Positions 10,580 through 19,689 of a stretch of DNA of 64,000 nt are shown piece by piece (within the stretch, counting starts at the first letter, position 1; every line of letters begins with the position of its first letter). The position numbers and the translations under genes are program-made. The DNA is from Eublepharis macularius (taxonomy: Eukaryota > Chordata > Lepidosauria > Squamata > Eublepharidae). The stretch lies in NCBI RefSeq assembly GCF_028583425.1, contig NC_072806.1:35386001-35450000 (forward strand). The letters are read 5' to 3'. The notes below the pieces were generated by a model. That model made no database searches and was not told where the DNA came from. It was given only the letters and a program-made list of their open reading frames with translations.

Positions 10580-11065
10580 CTGCTGAAGGACCTCTTTGTA
10601 GACCACATTGGTGGTTTCCCCCTCAGGTGCTGGGATCACCAGGCTGCTGGGTGAGCTCCCTCTGGAGTAGGCCACGTAGAACTGCCCATGTGAGAAGCAG
10701 ACCTCCCTCAAGTCAATTCCGGCCTCCTTCAGTGTCTGCCCCGGGACCTGTTGATCATCATAGCAAAGCAGGCCTTGAGGGGGAACTGCAGTCTCTTGAA
10801 CTCAAAGAGGTTCTCTGATGATATGACTGGTATGCATGGTATGAACACCGACTCCCCCCCCCCCCCCCCGAGCACTGCTGGTGAACAATGTGGTCTCGAT
10901 GATGTTCCTGTGGAGGCTTTCACTCATAGTCTGGTGCCATTGCAGAATTTGGGTGGGCTGAGGTTCTGCAGCAGCATCCCTGGAGCCCCCACTTTGAGTA
11001 GAAGCTTGTGGGCTGGGAAGCCAGGAGGGTTGAGCATGTTGAGGAACTCCACAGGGTAGTGGCCT
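10580..11065 (-). pseudogene. Helitron Pif1-like helicase C-terminus, decayed
   Basis: The first segment (about 11065-10927) includes YPVEFLNMLNPPGFPAHKL, LLLKVGAPGMLLQNL and CNGTRL. These match the helicase region that normally precedes the last motifs. An in-frame TGA follows at 10924-10926. Reading resumes with FEFKRLQFPLKACFAMMINR and, after a frameshift near 10720-10740, GQTLKEAGIDLREVCFSHGQ and FYVAYSR. The AFAM-INKSQGQT and GQLYVA-SR signatures of the Helitron helicase are recognisable, but SQGQT has changed to SRGQT. A C tract (10853-10870) adds further disruption. Upstream Rep and Walker motifs are absent. Confidence 0.85.
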
Positions 11066-11461
11066 GCATCATCCATTTGCACCACAGACTCTGTACACCT
11101 TGGCGTGATTTTGCTGGTACTCGGCCATTGCTGCTCGGTGCACCGCAAGAGTAGGATGTGTATATTTCTTTGCTGCATCTCTAAGTTGCTTCCTCCTTTT
11201 AGCGTCGGTGTGTCTTGCATGACGTCTGCCAGGAGGCTTCTTGGAGACAGTAAGGGGTTATGGCTGAAGAGGTGCGAGGTGGAGTTGGACTGAGGGAGGG
11301 GTGGTGTGGTGGGCACTTTGGCAGGTTCATGTGAGAGGTTTGCATTGAAATGGCCCCTAGAAATGTATACCATCTTCCCATGAACATTTAAAAACTCAGC
11401 TGCCATACTGACTTTTATATAAAATCCCTATTCAAGAGTCTTGTACTGTATTTCTTCAAGT

Positions 11462-11606
11462 CCATTTCCCATTGAATAATGCACTTTCAATGCACTTTAG
11501 CAATCCTTTGGAATTGGATTTTTTGTTTCACACATGGAAAAGCAGTTCCAAACGTTCGGTAAAGAGTATTGAAGGTGGATTATCCAACGTGTGTGGAAGC
11601 AGCCCA
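11462..11606. repeat. Palindromic MITE related to 32640-32942
   Basis: Left arm words ATTGAATAATGCACTTTCAA and right arm words TTGAAGGTGGATTATCCAA are partly inverted. The same words recur at 32711-32942. It lies inside the Helitron, so it arrived later or was captured. Confidence 0.6.
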
Positions 11607-11991
11607 ACTGTCTGCAGTTTCCTTTAACTGATTTTTTACATCAAAACACAGAGTTCAGCCAATCAGGCCGCATATGCAAATTACCTCAGGGCAGAGTGGC
11701 TGAGTTGGCAGTTGGTGGGGGAGGGGGATGAGCAGCCTCCCAGCCACACAGGGAAGCTGTATCCCTAGGGGAAAACACATTTTACCCCTTTTTACCCCCT
11801 TAGGGGTTGAATTTCTTAAAATCCCTTCTTAGTGAGCCTCTACATCACAAAAGGAACATTCTCCCCAAATTTCACGTTTCTACGTCCAGGGGTTTGCGCT
11901 GAGTGTTGATGAGTCTTTATATATAGAGATTAATAACCAATACAGTATTTACATCAAGTTTGGACGAGGATCTTCCAGTTTTCCCCAGATC

Positions 11992-12415
11992 CTATGAAGC
12001 ATTTAGAAGGTTGTTTTGTATGTCTTCAAACACTTGCATGTAAAGATTGTCTCTGGACTTCAACCCATCCAGATAAACAACATCAACTCCACTGGCCTCC
12101 ATTTCCTTCCTGTGTTTCAGATACATGGGCCAGATGTGGCTATCAAAAAATCCATGTGTGTGTGTGTCAGGAATGGTGCATCCATCATATGGGACTGCCA
12201 AATAGCGTCGTTTGTCAAACAAGTCAATCATCTGGCTGTAGTTGTAAAGCAGAAAGCCCTCAACCATCAGTATGTGGGTATCATCGGAACTGGGCTACTT
12301 TGTGCTGGGTGAAACAGTCACTCTGTGTGATCGAGCAAACTTCACGGGATTCTCTATCCATGTGTGAATAGTGCTCACCATGGCATTCATATCCAAGGAG
12401 TTGGCCCTGGTCTCT
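11992..12415 (-). pseudogene. NMRK2-like nicotinamide riboside kinase retrocopy, broken
   Basis: Read on the minus strand this matches the C-terminal two thirds of vertebrate nicotinamide riboside kinase 2, an NAD+ salvage enzyme that phosphorylates nicotinamide riboside. Recognised pieces in order are [69 protein letters not shown] and [12 protein letters not shown] with a terminal stop at 11992-11994. There is an in-frame TAG at 12295-12297. About nine codons are deleted between VPYDGC and TIPD, removing the WRRSTR stretch expected there. The N-terminal third, with the nucleotide-binding loop, is missing. Segments that should come from several exons are fused without introns, so a 5'-truncated processed copy is the simplest reading. 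No poly(A) tail is evident. NMRK1 is less likely because the wording [14 protein letters not shown] and DIQNNLLN follows NMRK2. Confidence 0.85.
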
Positions 12416-12439
12416 GCCATATTTAATATATAGGCCTAT

Positions 12440-13313
12440 GATATAAAATCATAGGGCCACTGGATTAAATACAGCTTGATCTGCAGCAGGGGGATTCCAG
12501 AGAGAGTTGCTGAGTCCCGCCTGGGAGACTAAGGCATGAAAGGAATGTTCATACTCATGCAGAGTGACTGGTGGTGATTGCATTTATGGCCTTCCCAACT
12601 GCGGACATGAGCTTTGATAAGTCACGGTCTTGTTGAGTCACCCCTCTTAGCACATTCTGATACCCTCCTTCCATGATGGAATCCCCACCCTAAGATCGAG
12701 GATCAATCAATCAGCACTGATAAGTTTATAATTTGTTCCTGGGAAGATGCCGTCCCTATCTAAATTCATCAACTCAGCTCTGGGGAGATTCATTAGCAAA
12801 CTGCCCCTTTATGAGGCAGTAGGAGAGACTTTGCATTTCCTTTCACACAGCCTGGCAGCAAGTAATCAAACCTTTGTAATTCCCAGGAACTGACCTTTAG
12901 AGTCTTTGTTCCAATGGCTGAAAGGGCTCCCCAGCCTCAGGACACATTTTGCCCTATAAGAACCAGGGCTCTTGCCCCATTAAAATTGTGCATGCTGCAC
13001 CTTCAGATCTGAGTGTTGTACCCCTGGGGCCACTTTCCCTAATACTCTCTCCTTGCTGAGAACACGGAACGTCTGAAGCTACTCTCTTCCTCCATGGACT
13101 ACTTTATTCTCCTGGATCGGTAAATATACTTTCCCCTCCCTCACTCTGTTCCAATTTCTGGCTAGCTTCCTAGGACTTTGTGTGTGTGTGAACCAACTAT
13201 TTTTAATTGCCTCTTGTGTGTATGTTGGTTTTTCCTCTTTAAATAAAAATACTCTTTCACTCTAAAAACACCAAGTCTCGTCTGCTACCTTGGGGAAAGA
13301 CCCCTATAAATAC
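12440..13313 (+). mobile_element. Candidate LTR of an endogenous retrovirus or LTR retrotransposon
   Basis: A TATA-like CCTATAAG (about 12952-12959) is followed about 285 bases later by AATAAA (about 13242-13247) and a short U5-like stretch. After that comes TGGTGGAGATAGCCCG (13314 on), in the place of a primer-binding site. The left boundary is not fixed and I found no second LTR or TSD. It could also be unrelated unique sequence. Confidence 0.4.
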
Positions 13314-14338
13314 TGGTGGAGATAGCCCGTTGTTACCCCTCTTGCATAGCCTTCCTCCTTGCCACTAATTCCCCCCACTTACTTGCAAGGAGGCCCATTC
13401 CCGGTAACAACTCTAGGACTTGAAAAAGTCATCTCGATGGACAACACAACAGTTTGGAAGTGCTTTGATAAATCTGTTGGTCAGAATGGTTTCCCCACCA
13501 TTGGTCACACCTCCAATTCCAATGTCCATATAGATCCAGAGGAGTTAGCTGTGTTAGTCTGTAGTAGCACCTTTAAGACTAACCAACTTTACTGTAGCAT
13601 AAGCTTTCGAGAATCACAGTTCTCTTTTTCAGATGCATAGAATCATAGAGTTGGAAGGGGCCATACAGACCATCTAGTCCAACCCCTTGCCCAGTGCAGG
13701 ATCAGCCTAAAGCATCTCTGACAAGTATTCATCCAGCCTCTTCTTGAGCTCACCACCTCCCCAGGCAGCTGATTCCACTTTTGAACTACTCTGACCGTGA
13801 AAAAGTTTTTCCTAATATCCAGCTGGTACCTTTGTGCATGTAATTTAAGCCCATTGCTTCGGGTCCTACCCTCTGCTGCCAACTGGAACAGCTCCTTGCC
13901 CTCCTCCAAATGACAGCCTTTCAAATATTTAAAGAGAGCAATCATGTCCCCCTTCAATTTTCTCTTCTCCAAACTAAACATTCCCAAGGCCCTCAGCCTT
14001 TCCTCGTAGGGCTCTGTCTCCAGACCCCTGATCATTCTCGTCGCTCTCCTCTGCACCCTCTCGATTTTGTCCACATCCTTTTTGAAGTGAGGCCTCCAGA
14101 ACTGCACACAATACTCCAGGTGCAGCCTGACCAAGGCAGTATAGAGAGGGGCTATGACCTCCTGCGATTTCGATGCTATGGCCCCTTTTATACAACCCAA
14201 GATTGAATTAGCCTTTTTTGCCACCGCATCACACTGACTGCTCATATTTAGTTTACAGTCCACTCTTACCCCAAGATCCCATTCACATATACTGTCCGGG
14301 GTCTGAGCCCCAGCCCCCAGACTTGACAAGAGGGAACA

Positions 14339-14510
14339 GCAGGTCAACCGGGCTGACGGGCAAACAGAGTGGGCAGCCAGCAGCCAGCAGGTCAACTGGT
14401 CAGCCAGCAGACAGCAGGTCAACTGGTCAGCCAGCAGACAGTAGGTCAACCGGTCTGACTGGCAAGCAGAGGGGGCAGCCGAGGGACAGCAGGTCAACCC
14501 CTCCCATGGG
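14339..14510. repeat. U3 tandem repeat with AGGTCAAC core
   Basis: AGGTCAAC recurs five times in units close to 28 bp, with shared words TGGTCAGCCAGCAGACAG. Tandem blocks like this often form LTR enhancers. AGGTCA is also a nuclear-receptor half-site; function is inference. Confidence 0.7.
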
Positions 14511-15082
14511 CAAATGGAGCCAGAACCTGCCTGTGCCAGGGGCAAGGGGCAAAGGCCCAGGGCCTCAGGAGGCAGGGGGAGACAGAGAGGCCAGCGAGTC
14601 CCACTTCCCTGGGGAAGGAAAGGGGACTAAGCAAGGTGGAAGGGGGCAAGGGCAGAGGGATTGGGGGCCCAGCAGTCACCCACCCAAAGACCTTACCTGA
14701 GGAGGAGAAGCAGCAGCAGCCCCAACAACCCAAAGCCACGCCCCAGCTAGAAAATAGTAGCCTGGCCCAGGAGTTGCCAAAAGCCAAGCCACTCCAGGTG
14801 GGGCTAGTGGAGGCACTCTGCAGGAAGCCCTGGGCAACCAGCCAAGGAGCCGCAGCTGGCCCCACCTTCAGCCATCAGCTCAGCCAGGCAGGCCGGGCTG
14901 CTAGCCAGGGGACTGCAGCTGGACAGGCCTTCAGCAATCAGCCAAGGCAGGGAGGCTGGGCAGCCAGGAAACAAGGCACAGCTGGTGCTGGTCAGTGGGG
15001 CCAGATCAGCTACCCCAGCTGCAACTGCTTGGTGCAGCCCAAGACCAGGCTGGAAGAGGGGTGGGACAGTAGAAGGAAGCCC

Positions 15083-15090
15083 TATAAAAG
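15083..15090 (+). promoter_or_regulatory. TATA box of the solo LTR
   Basis: TATAAAAG lies about 790 bp into the LTR, which leaves about 320 bp for R and U5. No clear AATAAA follows it before the LTR end. Confidence 0.5.
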
Positions 15091-15821
15091 CTGGCTGGGA
15101 AGAGCCCTGAGGTGGTAGGTTGGAGTAGGAGTGATGGAGCAGAGTTGGAGTGGAAAGAAGCCAAGGAAAAGGCAAGAAGAAGAGTGGAGGCTTGAAGGAG
15201 AGTCTTGGGAGGAAGAGATGGTGGAAGATGCAGGGGGTGAGCAGGCCAGGTTGAGCAGGCCAGCGAGTGGATTGAGAGGGAGTCAGGGTGAGGTATACCG
15301 CCCCTCCTTCCACAGAGCAGGGTCCTGCAAAATCCCTGGCCCCCCTGTGATGTCAGGAGCAGACTGCCCAGTGCCACGCCCAGCGGCAGCTGTGGCAAGC
15401 CCTGACATATACTACAGCCCAGAAGTGTATCCCTCATCCAGTATTTGTGCTTCTCATTTTTGTGGCCCAGATGTAATACTGTGCACTTGTCTTTGTTGAA
15501 TTGCATCCTATTCACAGCTGCCCACTTCTCCAGAGTATTCAGGTCTTGTTGAATTTTAATTCTATCTTCTTGGGTGTTTGCTACTTCTCCCAATTTGGTA
15601 TCATCTGACGAAGAGAACTGTGATTCTTGAAAGCTTATGCTACGGTAAAGTTGGTTAGTCTTAAAGGTGCTACTGGACTCTTTTCTATAATTACAATGAT
15701 ATATTTCATGTTCCTGGTTTTTGTTTGGGCGGGAATGCCAAAAAAAAATGGAAAGAGAACAATGCAAGAGAGCAAAGATCTTCTAATCTGCCTCTCACTT
15801 TGCTTGAACTATTTCATTCCA

Positions 15822-16045
15822 GAAGATCCCAGGTTCAATCCCCCCCATCTCCAGTTAAAAGGATCAGGTTGTAGGAAATGTAAAGATCGCATCCTGAGAC
15901 CCCAGAGAGCTGTTGCTGGTCAGAGCAGGCAATAATGACTTAAAGAGATCAGTGATCGGCCTCAGTATAAGACAGCTTCATAGATCAATAGGCCAAAGGG
16001 GGTCCATGGAAAGCCTGAAGCTGGTGCAAGGTCTGATACCAGGAG
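15822..16045 (+). mobile_element. Sauria-type SINE, 5' part missing
   Basis: The copy starts within the B-box region (CCCAGGTTCAATCC). It continues through CATCTCCAGTTAAAAGGATC, CCTGAGACCCCAGAGAGC and CAGTATAAGACAGCTTCATA in the expected order. Confidence 0.75.
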
Positions 16046-16567
16046 AGGGGCCGTTCAGCTATTATTCCATTTTTACCCCATTTATATGTAATAGATGAAA
16101 AAGTTATATTAAGAAATTCATTCATTTTAATGGGAAAAGTTTGGAGAAACTGGTGCAAAAGTTGAGTCACGTGTTCATTTCTCATGTAAGAGAAACAGAA
16201 GTGAAATAGTGGGATTCGAATTTAACAAACAGTTTTTGAAATTGGGTTTAATCCTTATTCATCAGTTCCTTTTCTTTCTAATACTACACCGTAGCTTAGA
16301 AAACAGTAAGTTATCTGACCCTTCCATCAAAACATCACACGCTCCACCTATATTGGTGCTTTGATAAGATGCAAAGATATTAAAAAGTAATCATTTAATT
16401 AGTCAATTGATCAGTCAAAAGGCAGATGATTGAGCAGTGAAAAAACCTTTAATTGGTCAACAGCTCTAGCATGTGTTTGTTTATTAGACTCAGTCACGAC
16501 AGCTTACAATATTCTGATTTTGCTGCTCTCTTCCCTTATATGGCTCTAAGTTTCTCTCTAGAGTTTG
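16046..16567. other. Unassigned AT-rich sequence
   Basis: No gene or named repeat is recognised. Confidence 0.4.
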
Positions 16568-16665
16568 ATGCTCAGACAGTGTAATCCTAAATAGGATTAT
16601 GTCCTTCTAAGTTCGTTAAAGTCAACGGGTTTAGAAAAGTGCAACTCTTCTTAGGAAGGTGCAGC
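16568..16665. repeat. Short palindromic repeat (type 3)
   Basis: GTGTAATCCTAAATAGGATT opens it, and CAACGGGTTTAGAAAAGTGC belongs to the opposite arm. The same roughly 90-bp palindrome (consensus words AATGGGCTTAGA and ATAGGATTGC) occurs complete at 47868-47960 and in halves at 24929-25000, 39330-39400, 40576-40660 and 58548-58592. Confidence 0.6.
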
Positions 16666-16707
16666 AAATTACCTAGTCTTGTTTTCACAGTGGAACAGAT
16701 ATATATG

Positions 16708-16909
16708 GGCCATTTCCACACAGCTCCCCGCTGCTCGTAACAACCCGGAAGATCGTGCAAAAAACACGGAAGATCGTGTTTTCTTGCGTGAGATTTGCAC
16801 GACGTCACATGACATTGTGCAAATCTCGTGTGAGAAAATGCGATCTTCCACTGTTTTTGCGTGATCTTCCGGGTTGTTACGAGCAGTGGGGAGCTGTGTG
16901 GAAACAACC
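16708..16909. mobile_element. Long-hairpin MITE, GGCC ends (family H)
   Basis: A near-perfect palindrome of 202 bp. GCTCGTAACAACCCGGAAGA at the left is inverted as TCTTCCGGGTTGTTACGAGC at the right, with a small centre around GACGTCACATGAC. The right end has decayed to AACC. The flanks ATG and CTG are a poor 3-bp match. Confidence 0.85.
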
Positions 16910-16984
16910 CTGTTTTGCTTTTTATCTTAAAATTTTGTTCATAACACTGGGCTCATGCAACTTGCTTTTTTCATTCCTTCAGAT

Positions 16985-17660
16985 CCTTCAGTGGTGCACA
17001 TCATCACCAGAGTGCCGAGAAGTACACACATTACACTGGTATGGCGCCAGCTGCATTGGTTACCAGTAGAGTACCAAATCAAATTCAAGGTTTTGATATT
17101 AACCTATGAAGCCCTATGCGGACTGGGACCTGTGTATCTTCTGGACCACCTCTCCCCATATGTGCTCCAGAGGAGACTTTGATCTAGTGATAAACAGCTA
17201 CTAATGATCCCTGGCCCTAGGGAGGCCCGCCTAGCGTTGACTAGAGCCAGGGCCTTTTCGGTCCTGGCTCCAACTTGGTGGAACGCTCTGTCTAATGAGA
17301 CAAGGGCCTGGCGGGATTTGTTATCATTCCGCTGGGCCTGTAAGACGGAGCTGTTCTGACAGGCATTTGGTTGATGCTGGGTAGGGCCCCTGCCAGCTGA
17401 AATAGGGTAGATCGGCCCCTCCCCCATTCAAACATCCACCTCCAAAAAAGAAGTTTCCTTCTTCAACTATTTTTCAGTGATGGTTGGAAATGGATTAATG
17501 AACTGTTTGTGCTGCTCGTGTTTGTTTTTAAATATTTATACTGTATTTATTATGTTTTAAATTGTGGTTTTAATTTTAATGTATATAAATGTGATCTGCC
17601 CTGAGCCTGCCAGTGCGGGGAGGGTGGAATACAAATTTAAACAAATAAATAAAATAAATA
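16985..17660 (+). mobile_element. L2-like LINE, ORF2 C-terminus and 3' tail
   Basis: The frame at 16985-17182 gives LHWLPVEYQIKFKVLILTYE and GLGPVYLLDHLSPYV. An in-frame TGA at 17180-17182 interrupts it. Beyond the stop the same frame gives AFSVLAPTWWNALSNETRA and DLLSFRWACKTELF, then the 3' tail TGCCCTGAGCCTG and an AAATA-rich end. It is a 5'-truncated copy and the sense-oriented counterpart of the antisense fragment near 2416-2800. Membership of the L2/CR1 group is from motif recognition. Confidence 0.8.
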
Positions 17661-17985
17661 ATAAATCATTTGTGTGTTTCTCCCTCCTGCACTCTTTTGG
17701 ATTCCTAAAAATGCTGCAGAAAAACACGTTTGATGTGGATGTCTGCATGGCTGCATTAAGATTCTTTTAATATTTTCTTTTAACAGTGTCTAGGAGTACA
17801 CCAATGAAACATTACAGAGAAAGAAAGTGGATAGCATATGTAGAATCACATCCAGGCTGCTTTTTAATTGTTGGTTGTTCAATCAATGTGTGCATCAGTG
17901 ATATATAGAGAAGGAAAAGTGCAAATGAATTAAAGGCATGAAATTTATGGCATGCATCATCCTGTCCAGTCTGGTGTGAGAACCA
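17661..17985. other. Unassigned sequence
   Basis: No recognisable gene or repeat. Confidence 0.4.
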
Positions 17986-18250
17986 GTTCAGTGTATGGTG
18001 TAGTGGTTAAGAGTGGCAGGACTCTAATCTGGAGAGCCAGGTTTGATTCCCTGCTCCTCCACTTGAAGCCAGCAGGGTGAACTTGGGTTAGTCACAGCTC
18101 TTCGGAGCTCTCTCAGCCCCAGCCACCTCAGATGGTGATGGTTGTGAGAATAGTAACAACTCACTTTGTAAACCGCTCTGAGTGGGCATTAAGTTGTCCT
18201 GAAGGTTGGTGTATAAATGGAATGTTGTTGTTGTTGTTGTTGTTGTTGTT
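17986..18250 (+). mobile_element. tRNA-derived MIR-like SINE (type A)
   Basis: A-box-like TGGTGTAGTGGTTAAGAG and B-box-like GGTTTGATTCC, then GTGAACTTGGG, the core-like GATAATAAC-type region and CTCTGAGTGGGC. It ends in a (GTT)n tail. The layout resembles MIR/CORE-SINEs, but the copies are young and similar to each other. Confidence 0.85.
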
Positions 18251-18705
18251 ATTAGTCCAGAATTAATTTACTTCAGAAATCCTCCGAGTTGAATCCAGAA
18301 TCAGGGAGAAGGTCTATCAACAAAGGGTTCCCAGACAAAGATTTCTTTTGCCCCTCTTCAGAATATGCAATACTAACGAAGAGGCTCCTCTGAGAACAGG
18401 CGCAGTAAGCAGCAGAGAAAACCCCACCCACCAGAGGAATATTGAATACAGAAATAGTAATGAATCATATATACATATATTTATATTTATAAAATGACAA
18501 GTACATATAGTGAATAAATATCTCTTAATTATAAATACCAGTGATATTCTATATCTAAATAACAACTACTGTAATATACATACACAATATCCTCCAATGC
18601 AGCCAATTCACATAATGGATGCACATAATGTAATTAATGCTCTTATGTTCTTTTTACAGGTTGGATACTGCAGACTAGGGGTATGGAGACGCCTCTGCCC
18701 CATTA

Positions 18706-18972
18706 GAGATCCAGTTTGGTGTAGTGGTTAAGAGCGGCAGGACTCTAACCTGGAGAGCTGGGTTTGATTCCCCACTCCTCCGCTCGAAGCCAGCTGGGTG
18801 ACCTTGGGCTAGTCACAGCTCTCTCATAGCTCTCTCAGCCCCACCCACCTCACAGGGTGATTATTATTGTGGGGATAATAATGACATACTTTGTAAACCG
18901 CTCTGAGTGGGTGTTAAGTCATCCTGAAGGGTGGTACATAAATCGAATGTTGTTGTTGTTGTTGTTGTTGTT
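18706..18972 (+). mobile_element. tRNA-derived MIR-like SINE (type A)
   Basis: A complete copy with TGGTGTAGTGGTTAAGAG, GGTTTGATTCC, GTGACCTTGGGC, GGGGATAATAATGACATAC and a (GTT)8 tail. Confidence 0.88.
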
Positions 18973-19264
18973 AATTACAAAGTGGAGAGGCTTGCTTGCA
19001 CTTACTTGTTTGTCTCCTGATGACGGTATCTGTCACCTTAAAACTTCCTTCCAGCATCTCCGCAAGAGAAGAAAAGAAAAATTATTTTTTCACTGGACAA
19101 ATGGTCATACATATGTATCCATGAATGTGTCTTTATATTTCTGACCCTTACTGGCCAGGTAAGTGGTGGTGGGGAGTGGAGGGACCTGGGACCCGGGCAG
19201 CCTGGGGTCCCTCCCTACATTAGACGCACATGCCCATATTCAGAAGTATGCCGCTCCCCCCACA

Positions 19265-19673
19265 AGTAATAATAACAATAATAATATTTGATTTATATAC
19301 TGCCCTTCAGGACAACAATGTCCAACTTAATATCAAAGTGGTTTACAAAGTATGTTGTTTGTGGTTTACAAAGTATGTGTCCCCACAACAACAATCACCC
19401 TGTGAGGTGGGTTGGGCTGAGGGCCAAGCTACACATGACGAATGACACTTGAACGGCAAGTGGATTGAGTGCAGGGCAGGTGAACAGGGAGAAATACACT
19501 TCCTGTTCAAGTGTCATTCGTCATGTGTAGCTTGGCCCTGAGAGAGCTCTGGAGTGCTGTGACTGGCCCAAGGTCACCCAGCTCTGGCTTCAAGCGGAGG
19601 AGTGGGGAATCAAACACGGTTCATCCAGATTAGAGTCCAGCTGCTCTTAATTACTACACCAAACTGGCTCTCT
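19265..19673 (-). mobile_element. tRNA-derived MIR-like SINE (type A), antisense, split by a MITE
   Basis: The tail-side half is at 19265-19420 and the head-side half at 19539-19673, ending with CTACACCAAACTGG, the reverse complement of the SINE start. The MITE at 19421-19538 separates them. Confidence 0.85.
19421..19538. mobile_element. Harbinger-like MITE (GGGCCAAGCTAC ends)
   Basis: The ends GGGCCAAGCTACACATGACG and CGTCATGTGTAGCTTGGCCC are perfect inverted repeats of more than 30 bp. The 3-bp TSD TGA lies at 19418-19420 and 19539-19541. Total length is 118 bp. Three-base TSDs fit PIF/Harbinger elements. Confidence 0.85.
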
Positions 19674-19689
19674 ATAAGCCAATCTACAT

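Larger units (their letters stand above)
10305..11929 (-). mobile_element. Helitron, internally deleted
   Basis: On the minus strand the element begins with TCTCTATATATAAAG after an A (plus position 11930). It ends with CTAG before a T (plus 10304), the expected Helitron insertion between A and T with no TSD. A short GC-rich hairpin, CCGT...ACGG around AGCGAAGC, sits 8-9 bases before the CTAG end. A decayed Pif1-type helicase C-terminus lies inside. At 1.6 kb it is far shorter than autonomous Helitrons (usually above 5 kb). It has no Rep domain, so it is an internally deleted derivative. Confidence 0.85.
14293..15407 (+). mobile_element. Solo LTR, 1115 bp, with 5-bp TSD
   Basis: The ends are TGTCCGGGG and CCCTGACA, the canonical TG...CA with short inverted termini. 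The exact 5-bp TSD TATAC lies at 14288-14292 and 15408-15412, and it splits the CR1 codons GCSIC|EW. A TATA box sits at 15083-15090. The long frames of 160 codons inside it are low-complexity and not retroviral. A 5-bp TSD fits several ERV classes and some Gypsy elements; the class is undecided. Confidence 0.85.
13637..15604 (-). pseudogene. CR1 LINE ORF2 C-terminus and 3' end, split by a solo LTR
   Basis: Read on the minus strand, 15602-15413 gives DDTKLGEVANTQEDRIKIQQ, FNKDKCTVLHLGHKNEKHKY and LLGCSIC. After the solo LTR, 14292-13637 continues with WDLGVRVDCKLNMSSQCDAV, ILGCIKGAIASKSQEVIAPL, IERVQRRATRMIRGLETEPY, RLRALGMFSLEKRKLKGDMI and FFTVRVVQKWNQLP. This is the well-known CR1 reverse transcriptase tail. 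The 3' end at 13637-13650 carries the CR1-type ATTCTATG repeat. The element is 5'-truncated at about 15604, and later frameshifts end the coding frame near 13730. Confidence 0.9.
13536..15686. repeat. Fold-back repeat, type 1, split by a CR1 LINE
   Basis: The left arm (13536-13636) contains CAGAGGAGTTAGCTGTGTTA and AGCATAAGCTTTCGAGAATC. The right arm (15603-15686) contains the reverse complement, GATTCTTGAAAGCTTATGCT, and GGTTAGTCTTAAAGGTGCTA. The arms are about 84-100 bp and flank the CR1 insertion exactly at the symmetry centre (ATGCATCTGA). Half copies occur at 50303-50524 and 58925-59126. Confidence 0.75.

Noticed and set aside
11992..12267. Small intact kinase gene of 91 codons
   Set aside because: It begins in mid-domain after an in-frame stop, lacks the nucleotide-binding loop and has lost codons from the substrate region.
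14218..15118. Long 160-codon plus frames with repeated STGQPADSR residues
   Set aside because: They lie inside the solo LTR and reflect its tandem repeats and GC-rich composition, not a protein gene.
17986..18250. Possible tRNA gene from A- and B-box motifs
   Set aside because: The sequence does not fold into a full cloverleaf and is the head of a repeated SINE with a (GTT)n tail.
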